NCBI GenBank assembly: GCA_964446585.1
Contig: CAYUPI010000003.1
Location: 131,744-195,743, forward strand
Reading direction: 5' to 3'
DNA: 64,000 bases
Origin: CAYUPI01 sp964446585
GTDB lineage: Bacteria; Verrucomicrobiota; Verrucomicrobiia; Limisphaerales; UBA8199
Part shown: one piece after another, positions 1 to 6,599 of the stretch
How positions within the stretch are numbered: position 1 is the first letter of the stretch
How the letters are laid out: every line of letters starts with the position of its first letter
Program-made: the position numbers and the translations under genes
The notes under the pieces: model-generated
Database searches by the model: none
What the model was told of the DNA's origin: nothing
The model's input: only the letters and a program-made list of their open reading frames with translations

Positions 1-1
1 T

Positions 2-874
2 ACTAACGCCGCCCCCGCTGCGAAATCAACCGTCCCCCAAAAAACCGACAATGGCGAAGCTGCTCCCGAGCAGCCGTCGTATCTGACCAACAACGTGTTT
101 CATCACTATTTGCCCGATTCGCTCAACCATTTGGTCTGGACTAACTTCATTGCGCACACGAACGGAAGGGATACCGCAATTTGGTCTGTCCGGACACATT
201 CGATGTTGTGGCCGGTCACAGCGCCAGTTGCGGTTTGGAATACTAATTCCCTGATTTGGGGCATGAAAGGAGTCACCGCCCTCAGCCCTTGTTGGGAAGT
301 GGAAGGCCTGCCCGGTCAGGTATCGGTCACAGCGCTGACGCGGAGACATGGCTACACGCGGGGGCATGGAATGGGGGACGATGGGTTCAACACCAACTTT
401 GCCGGCAAAAAAATTTGGTTTCTCACCGCTGACACCAAGGTCATTCAGGTGACTGTTGAGCGCGACGTGGTCAGGACTTTCAAAGGGGGCGGCCGCGATT
501 ACACAATCCTCCTTTTCAGCCGAGACTTGCCGGCGGGTATTCAGCCGATGCGGGTTGTCGCCAATATCGACCTATATTCAAGGTATCGGCTCCATCCTGG
601 TGTTCCGGTACCCGTGTTCAAAACTGAGCAAAGCGGCCATGTCAGCGCCGAGGTGCCGGGACTGACGCATAACATCTGGAAGCCCGGCGACTCCGGCTCG
701 CCTGATATGCTGCCACTGCCGGGCGAGCTCGTGTTCTGGATGGGCCGTTCCACCTCGGGGCCCAGCCCGGAGATGCAGGCGGACATGGATGAATTGTGCG
801 AGCTTCAGGGTCTGAACCCTAAGCGCTACCAGCTCCAGTGGGTCGATGTATCCAATTACCCGGTTTATAACTGA
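2..874 (+). CDS. Trypsin-like (S1-fold) serine protease-like protein, 5' truncated by window edge
   Basis: The frame is open to the left edge, so the true start lies outside the window; a GTG at 95 is only an internal candidate. I recognise no named family. The spacing of three motifs resembles a chymotrypsin-fold protease. Counted from the GTG, these are a His in TRRHGY (about residue 85), an Asp followed by a hydrophobic strand in RDYTILLF (about 135), and a GDSGSP nucleophile motif (Ser about 200). No signal peptide can be judged because the N-terminus is missing. The Trp- and Gly-rich strands fit an all-beta fold. It is followed 30 bases later by folA on the same strand, with no functional link evident. 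The protease assignment is inferred from motifs only; an inactive S1-like domain is possible. Confidence 0.55.
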   Translation, partial: TNAAPAAKSTVPQKTDNGEAAPEQPSYLTNNVFHHYLPDSLNHLVWTNFIAHTNGRDTAIWSVRTHSMLWPVTAPVAVWNTNSLIWGMKGVTALSPCWEVEGLPGQVSVTALTRRHGYTRGHGMGDDGFNTNFAGKKIWFLTADTKVIQVTVERDVVRTFKGGGRDYTILLFSRDLPAGIQPMRVVANIDLYSRYRLHPGVPVPVFKTEQSGHVSAEVPGLTHNIWKPGDSGSPDMLPLPGELVFWMGRSTSGPSPEMQADMDELCELQGLNPKRYQLQWVDVSNYPVYN

Positions 875-904
875 AAGACCGTTCCCTGCCGTCGCCGCAG
901 CCGA

Positions 905-1381
905 GTGAAGCCTTTCAAAGCCATCGCCGCCATGTCGCTCAATCGCGTGATTGGCGCCGGCGGAAAAATACCGTGGCACCTCTCGGAAGATTTCAAGTGG
1001 TTCAAGAAAATGACGACCGGCCAGGTGATCGTGATGGGCCGGCGAACATTCGAGTCGATCGGCATTCCCTTGCCGAATCGAACTACGGTAGTACTGACGA
1101 GTTCCGCGGAGCTGATTCCGGGGGTGCTCGTGGTCTCGGATTTGAAACAGGTGGACCCGGCGCAACCGGCGTTTGCCGGACGCGCGCTATTCATTTGCGG
1201 CGGGGCCCAGCTCTATCAGCAAGCCCTGCCGCTCTGCTCGGATTTGTATCTCACCCTGGTGAAGCGGAATGTGGAAGGCGACGTCTTCTTCCCACCCTTT
1301 GAAGACCGGTTTAACCTGGTCGCCGAACTTCGGGACGAGCCAGAGTTCAAGATTCTGCACTATCGGAATCGGGAGCAGTAA
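905..1381 (+). CDS. folA: Dihydrofolate reductase
   Basis: Reduces 7,8-dihydrofolate to tetrahydrofolate with NADPH in the cytoplasm, supplying one-carbon carriers for thymidylate, purine and fMet synthesis. The 158-residue length is normal for the family. Visible motifs are the N-terminal strand with SLNRVIG, the substrate loop IPWHLSEDFKWF with the catalytic acid at Asp29, the NADPH-binding stretch VIVMGRRTFESIG, and the C-terminal FICGGAQLY. The start is GTG at 905, giving an N-terminus of typical length. It precedes purD, a folate-linked purine gene, on the same strand, although an 83-base gap separates them. Confidence 0.95.
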   Translation: MKPFKAIAAMSLNRVIGAGGKIPWHLSEDFKWFKKMTTGQVIVMGRRTFESIGIPLPNRTTVVLTSSAELIPGVLVVSDLKQVDPAQPAFAGRALFICGGAQLYQQALPLCSDLYLTLVKRNVEGDVFFPPFEDRFNLVAELRDEPEFKILHYRNREQ

Positions 1382-1464
1382 CGTACGCTTTCTATGGCAG
1401 GCTGAATCGGACGCTCGACTCCCGGACTTTCAAGTAACGCGGCTGTCGATAGGAAGGCGATTCG

Positions 1465-2772
1465 TTGGTCAGGATGAGAAAGAATGACTTGAAACCAGGG
1501 GTAATCGGAAACGATGGCAGGACGAACGCCATCGTGCGGTGCCTGCTCGAAAGTCCGCGAGTCGCAGGGCCCGTGCTTCGATTCACTGCCTGGAAAGGCC
1601 AGCAAGCCCGCGAGCATATCCTGCGCACGGCGCGCGAGCAGAAACCCGATTTCGTGATCGTCGGGCCGGAGGAACCACTGGCGGATGGTGTTGTCGATGC
1701 CCTGGCGGCAGTGGGAATTCCCTGTGTCGGCCCGACCCAAACGCTGGCGCGCCTAGAATCAAGCAAATCGTTCACGCGCGAACTGCTCTCCCGGCACTAC
1801 ATTCCTGGAAATCCCCAATATAAAGTGTTCAACACGAGTCAAGGTATCGAAGAGCACCTCAAGCGGCTCGATGGTTATGTCGTGAAACCGGATGGGCTGA
1901 CCGGCGGCAAAGGAGTCAAGCTTTCCGGGTCGCATCTACGCTCGGTCGATGAAGCGGTTGCTTATTGTGAGGAGCTCCTGAGCCGTGGCCCCGCGCCAGT
2001 GATCATCGAGGAGAAACTCGATGGCGAAGAATTCAGCCTGCAATCCTTCTGTGATGGTACGCATGTCGTCGATATGGTCCCGGTGCAGGACCACAAACGG
2101 GTCGGGGAAGGGGATACAGGCCCGAATACTGGTGGGATGGGCTCGTATTCCTGCGAGAACCAAAGTTTGCCATTTTTGCAGCCTCATCACCTTCAGGAAG
2201 CGAGTGCCATTAATTTGGCGGTAGCGGCGGCATTGCGAAAGGAAACTGGAGAAAAATATAAAGGCATCCTCTACGGCGGGTTCATGGTGACCCGCGATGG
2301 CCTTCGTTTGCTGGAATACAACGCGCGGTTCGGCGATCCGGAAACAATGAATGTCCTCGCCCTGCTGGAAACCGACCTGGTGGATATTTGTGAAGCCATC
2401 ATCGAGGAGAAACTCCACGAGCTACCGATCCGGTTCCAAAGAAAGGCGACCGTCTGCAAATACGTCGTTCCTCAGGGTTACCCGGACAACCCGATCAAAG
2501 GGGCCCGAATCGATCTAAGCGGGGTGCCAAAAGAATCTGCCAGGTTCAGGCTCTATAAAGCCGCAGTCGAGGAGCGTAATGGCGACTGCTACATGACCGG
2601 TTCGCGAGCTGTCGCTTGCGTAGGCATAGGGCAGACTTTGGCCGAGGCTGAACAGGTGGCCGAACAGGCCGCTAGTTCCATCAAAGGTCCCGTGTTCCAT
2701 CGCCGCGACATTGGCACCCGCGAGTTGGTTCAAAAGCGCGTCGAGCATATGAACGCTCTCGGCGCCGGTTAA
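1465..2772 (+). CDS. purD: Phosphoribosylamine-glycine ligase, archaeal-like form
   Basis: ATP-grasp enzyme of purine synthesis that joins phosphoribosylamine and glycine to make GAR. Clear motifs are the ATP-grasp stretch VVKPDGLTGGKGVKL, the signature QDHKRVGEGDTGPNTGGMG, and the metal/ATP site NARFGDPETMNVL. The 435-residue length is normal. The N-terminal nucleotide loop is unusual: VIGNDGRTNAIV replaces the common bacterial GSGGREHA pattern, and the signature EFSLQSF before QDHKR resembles archaeal-type enzymes. A TTG at 1465 lies 7 bases after an AGGAAGG Shine-Dalgarno-like sequence (1451-1457); an ATG at 1474 is the alternative. The stop is 20 bases before the next gene, so the two may share a transcript. 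Confidence 0.9.
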   Translation: MVRMRKNDLKPGVIGNDGRTNAIVRCLLESPRVAGPVLRFTAWKGQQAREHILRTAREQKPDFVIVGPEEPLADGVVDALAAVGIPCVGPTQTLARLESSKSFTRELLSRHYIPGNPQYKVFNTSQGIEEHLKRLDGYVVKPDGLTGGKGVKLSGSHLRSVDEAVAYCEELLSRGPAPVIIEEKLDGEEFSLQSFCDGTHVVDMVPVQDHKRVGEGDTGPNTGGMGSYSCENQSLPFLQPHHLQEASAINLAVAAALRKETGEKYKGILYGGFMVTRDGLRLLEYNARFGDPETMNVLALLETDLVDICEAIIEEKLHELPIRFQRKATVCKYVVPQGYPDNPIKGARIDLSGVPKESARFRLYKAAVEERNGDCYMTGSRAVACVGIGQTLAEAEQVAEQAASSIKGPVFHRRDIGTRELVQKRVEHMNALGAG

Positions 2773-2791
2773 CGTGGGGGGTGGTAACTTT

Positions 2792-5731
2792 ATGGCCACC
2801 GAAGCGCCCGCACTTCGGACAAAAAGATTTGTCATGGCTCGCCTTCCCTGGCTTATCGGTGCGAGCGCCTTTCTTCTCTACGTGTTGACGCTCAATCGCT
2901 GGGTATCACTCTACAGCCTTGGGACTGTGGCTCGGACTTGTGGATGGCTGTGGCAGCCCGAGCTCCACCAGCCGCTCGCTTTTGCAGTGCTCTCCCCATT
3001 TCGCTTTCTTCCGGAGCCTTGGGATCCCCTGGCATTGAATCTATTCAATGCGGTCTGCGCCGCGATTATCCTGGTGCTTCTGGCGCGTTCCGTCGCTCTG
3101 CTGCCGCATGACCTGCCGCACAGCGAGACGCTTGGACAGGAGCAATCGCCCTCGGTCCTTTCCACCCCCACAGCCTGGCTGCCGCCACTGCTGGCGGTCA
3201 TTCTTTGCGGACTGCAACTGAGCTTTTGGGAGCACGCCACCTCGGCCTCGGGCGAGATGATCGACTTGTTGCTCCTGGCCTACGTGATCCGGTGTCTGCT
3301 CGAATTCAGGCTCGATCCGGCGCAGTCCTGGTTGTCGCGCGCCGCGTGCGTTTACGGAGCGGGCATGGCGAACAATTGGGCACTGGTCGCTTTCTTGCCG
3401 GTTTTCATAGCTGCAATCATGCGGCTGAAAGGCTACGGTCCTTTCCGGGAGCGCACCTTTCTGCTGCGGATGACGTTGTGGGGCATGGGCGGGCTCAGCC
3501 TGTACCTCCTGCTGCCAACGATCCACGGCCTTTCGCCCCACGAGCCGGTGGGCTTCTGGGTGGCATTAAAGGCGCATCTAAAATCTCAGAAAGAAATCCT
3601 GAGCTATTTGCGTCGGCCGGCTTTCCGGGTCCTGGCTGTCACCTCGCTGCTGCCGATTCTGGTTCTCGCCATCCGCTGGAAATCACATTCAGTGCAGTTC
3701 GGAGATGATACGCGGCTCGGAGTCTTCCTGACCAAGTCGGCGGTCCACGCTCTGCACGCTCTGTTCTTTCTGGCCTCGCTTTGGCTCGCCCTGGACCCAG
3801 CCTTCAGTCCACGCCACCTCGAATTGGGCATGCCGCTGCTTAGTTATTACTATCTGTGCGCGCTCGTGTTCGGTTATTGCGCGGGCTACTTTCTGGTCTT
3901 CGGCTCGAGAGGCGCAGTGGCAACTGCAAACTCCGCTCCACAACAATGGTGGAACAGGATTCGACTCGGGCCGCGACTCCGCGCTCCGTTCCTCGCTGCT
4001 GTGTTGGGGCTCGGTGTGGCCTCTGCACTCGCTTTGGCGCTGGTGGCGAGGAATGTCAGCCAAATGTTCACAACCAACGGTCCCTGGCTCCATTCGTTTG
4101 CACGCCAGCTTTACACCGATTTGCCTGCAGGCCAGTCCGTCGTGCTGAGCGAATCGACGGCAGAACTTCTTCTGCTTCGTGCCGAGTTGAGCGCTCATCG
4201 AAATGACAAAGCTGCCTTTCTGGTGGACGCGCCTTCGCTTGGCTCGGCCCAATACCATGAGATGATGGCGCGCGTATTTCCGGCGCGATGGCCGATGCAG
4301 CCTCCGACGAACCGGCTAGGAGGGGTTAGTCCCGGAAAAGTGCTGGACCTGGTCTCTGCCTTCGCTGCGCGTGAACGAGTAATTCAACTCCAGCCCGGTT
4401 CTGGCTTCTTGTACGAGCTATTCAACGAACAATCCAGAGGCAGCATCTACTACCTGGAGCATCGGGCAGCTAACGACTCCAGGTCCTTCACTTACCTACC
4501 GCCTGCCGAGAGGCTTGCCGGCGATGACGAGAAAGTATGGGAGCAGAGATGGACAAATTCTCTGCAAAAGTTGGCCGAGCACACCAAAGAGAATCCAAAC
4601 CATCCTGCTGGCTTGGGTCGCGCCGTGCAGCGTGCCCTTCTGCTTGACGCCGAACCTAATGCGACGGCTCGGTTCGTCGGGGCGGCATATTCCAAACGTC
4701 TGAATTACTGGGGCGTGCAACAGCAACGGCTCGGGCGCGCATTCGAGGCCGACCAATGGTTCAAGCGCGCCGTCGCGCTCAATCCCGAAAATCTGAGCGC
4801 TCGTATTAACCTGGAATATGCCGAACGTTGTCAGCGCGGAGATCGCACCCGCTTAAACATTGTTTCCGTCGAGCACGAGCTTTCGGATCTTTTCACGAAA
4901 CGCAAGGACTGGCGCGCGACCCTCAGCGCTGACGGCCCAGTGGACGAACCGTCGTTTCTCTTTCGGACGGGTCGAGCCCTGCTGGCCCAGGGAGGCCTTC
5001 GTCAAGGCGTAGAAGCTTTCGCCCGTTCGGCGGCACTGGCGCCGGACTGGGCGGCGCCGAAACTCTGGCTGGCGCAGAGCTATGTGCAATTGCGCGAATT
5101 TGCCGCCGCCTTGGAGGTGACTGACCACATCCAGCCGCCGAACCTGCCGCCTGATGGCGCCGGTCTGGCGCGCCTGCTGGATTGTCGGGCCACAGCCTTG
5201 CGCGGCCTAGGCAGGACCAATGACGCAGCCCGGTGCATCGAGAGCTTCGTCAACCAGTTTGCAAAACATGACGAAGTTTTGCTGGTTGCGGCTGAGCTCT
5301 ACGCTCTGGCCCAGCAATTCGAAGCTGGATTGGCGCTCTTGGAAGAACTTCTCAAGCGCGAACCGAAGCGTCCGGACCTGCTCGCCCGGAAAGGTCTCGC
5401 TCAACTCCAGCTCTCCAGGTTTGAGGACGCCATTGCAACGCTTACCTCGGCTTTGGTCCTGGCGCCACGCAATGACGAGGCGCGGCTATGTCGGGCCGTA
5501 GCTTACTTGGGGGCCGACCAGTTCGAGGCGGCCCGGGCTGATTATGAGGAGTTGCTAAAGACCACCACTCAATCCGGCAACGCTCTGTTCGGGCTTGGAA
5601 CCATCGCATGGCGGCAGCGGGACACAAATTTGGCAATCGGTTACTATCAGCGATATCTATCGAACGGCATTCCCGGTTCGGGCCAATACGGTCTCGCGCT
5701 TGGCAGACTCAAGGAATTGACGCGTGAGTAA
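2792..5731 (+). CDS. Multi-pass membrane protein with DUF2723-like N-terminus and C-terminal TPR repeats
   Basis: About 979 residues. The first 430 or so hold roughly ten hydrophobic segments, and the N-terminal arrangement resembles DUF2723 proteins, which are related to GT-C (protein O-mannosyltransferase-like) enzymes. The rest is soluble; from about residue 600 it consists of repeated helical pairs typical of TPRs, for example AFEADQWFKRAVALNPENLSA and further units to the C-terminus. ATG 2792 is chosen because the GGGGGTGG stretch just upstream can act as ribosome binding site; a GTG at 2774 is in frame. A glycosyltransferase role at the membrane is inferred from the family and not proved here. 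It heads a run with a PEP-CTERM protein and a phosphodiesterase/sulfotransferase, so a surface-glycan role is plausible. Confidence 0.7.
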   Translation: MATEAPALRTKRFVMARLPWLIGASAFLLYVLTLNRWVSLYSLGTVARTCGWLWQPELHQPLAFAVLSPFRFLPEPWDPLALNLFNAVCAAIILVLLARSVALLPHDLPHSETLGQEQSPSVLSTPTAWLPPLLAVILCGLQLSFWEHATSASGEMIDLLLLAYVIRCLLEFRLDPAQSWLSRAACVYGAGMANNWALVAFLPVFIAAIMRLKGYGPFRERTFLLRMTLWGMGGLSLYLLLPTIHGLSPHEPVGFWVALKAHLKSQKEILSYLRRPAFRVLAVTSLLPILVLAIRWKSHSVQFGDDTRLGVFLTKSAVHALHALFFLASLWLALDPAFSPRHLELGMPLLSYYYLCALVFGYCAGYFLVFGSRGAVATANSAPQQWWNRIRLGPRLRAPFLAAVLGLGVASALALALVARNVSQMFTTNGPWLHSFARQLYTDLPAGQSVVLSESTAELLLLRAELSAHRNDKAAFLVDAPSLGSAQYHEMMARVFPARWPMQPPTNRLGGVSPGKVLDLVSAFAARERVIQLQPGSGFLYELFNEQSRGSIYYLEHRAANDSRSFTYLPPAERLAGDDEKVWEQRWTNSLQKLAEHTKENPNHPAGLGRAVQRALLLDAEPNATARFVGAAYSKRLNYWGVQQQRLGRAFEADQWFKRAVALNPENLSARINLEYAERCQRGDRTRLNIVSVEHELSDLFTKRKDWRATLSADGPVDEPSFLFRTGRALLAQGGLRQGVEAFARSAALAPDWAAPKLWLAQSYVQLREFAAALEVTDHIQPPNLPPDGAGLARLLDCRATALRGLGRTNDAARCIESFVNQFAKHDEVLLVAAELYALAQQFEAGLALLEELLKREPKRPDLLARKGLAQLQLSRFEDAIATLTSALVLAPRNDEARLCRAVAYLGADQFEAARADYEELLKTTTQSGNALFGLGTIAWRQRDTNLAIGYYQRYLSNGIPGSGQYGLALGRLKELTRE

Positions 5732-5838
5732 GCGCGTTAAAAGTGTTTTTTTGTTCTTGACCAGAATGGCCTGACAGCCGAATAAGGAGGGTGTAGCGCG
5801 CACTAGATCTGTTGACCCGAACGAGACGGACGCACGTT

Positions 5839-6579
5839 ATGACAAAAGACCCAATCGCTCCAGGCTCGCTCCCAACCGTTGTGGGAAGCAATGGCGAGTC
5901 TTCAAAACTGCTGTCGTTGCTGGCCTTGGCTGCGGGTGCCGCCGCCATGCCCCAGACGGGCAATGCAGCCATAATTTATACTGACCTTAGCGCCAATCCT
6001 GTTTCCATCGGCACTAATGCCGCTCTTTCCTTCATCATCGACACCTTGCCTGGCACGGCCCGGTTGGGGTTCCAAACGAATAAGAGGGCGACGGCCATCA
6101 GCTCGACTCGAGTGGTGAGCGCCGCTCAGAAAGCAGGTTTCGTCAAGCTCAAGACCCATTCCTTCCCCACCCAGCAAGGCATAAATGCTTTCGCGGTGCC
6201 GGTCGGCGCTGGGTTGACGTGGAACCAGGTGGTTGGGGTCTCGTCTGTAAGCGGCGCAGTTGGGAAAGCGAATGCGGCCGGTCCTTTTCCCGCCAGCTTC
6301 AACGACAAATATTTAGTCTTCGAGTTCAAGGACAGTACGCAGGTTGGAAGCCCGTTGCGTTTCGGTTGGATCAATCTCAGCCTCACTTATCCCGGCACCG
6401 GCAAGTTTCCCGAAGTAACGATCTTCGGTTATGCCTATGATGACACAGGCGCCATGCTGGCAACAGGTGCGGGTGCGGTGGTGCCGGAGCCGGCGCCCAT
6501 GGCGCTCCTGGCCCTGGGAGCTTTGACACTTGGCGCTAATGGCCTGCGCTCCTGGCGTCGCCGCCGCTCTTCCGCCTAG
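5839..6579 (+). CDS. PEP-CTERM sorting domain protein
   Basis: Exported protein of 246 residues. The N-terminus has an unusually long polar stretch before a hydrophobic, Ala/Leu-rich segment (about residues 24-38) and a likely signal-peptidase site near GNAA. The C-terminus has the full tripartite sorting tail: VPEP at the start, a hydrophobic segment (about 18 residues), then an Arg cluster WRRRR. In known systems such tails are processed by exosortase (EpsH/XrtA) during export with exopolysaccharide; no exosortase lies in this window. The middle is beta-rich with no recognised domain. ATG 5839 is chosen, though a TTG at 5812 is in frame and an AAGGAGG lies further upstream at 5784-5790, so the start is not certain. 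Confidence 0.8.
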   Translation: MTKDPIAPGSLPTVVGSNGESSKLLSLLALAAGAAAMPQTGNAAIIYTDLSANPVSIGTNAALSFIIDTLPGTARLGFQTNKRATAISSTRVVSAAQKAGFVKLKTHSFPTQQGINAFAVPVGAGLTWNQVVGVSSVSGAVGKANAAGPFPASFNDKYLVFEFKDSTQVGSPLRFGWINLSLTYPGTGKFPEVTIFGYAYDDTGAMLATGAGAVVPEPAPMALLALGALTLGANGLRSWRRRRSSA

Positions 6580-6599
6580 AATCTCCTCTGAATCGCGTT

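Noticed and set aside
2..94. GTG 95 as the true start of the first gene
   Set aside because: The frame is open upstream to the window edge and the residues continue the same pattern, so the gene is 5' truncated.
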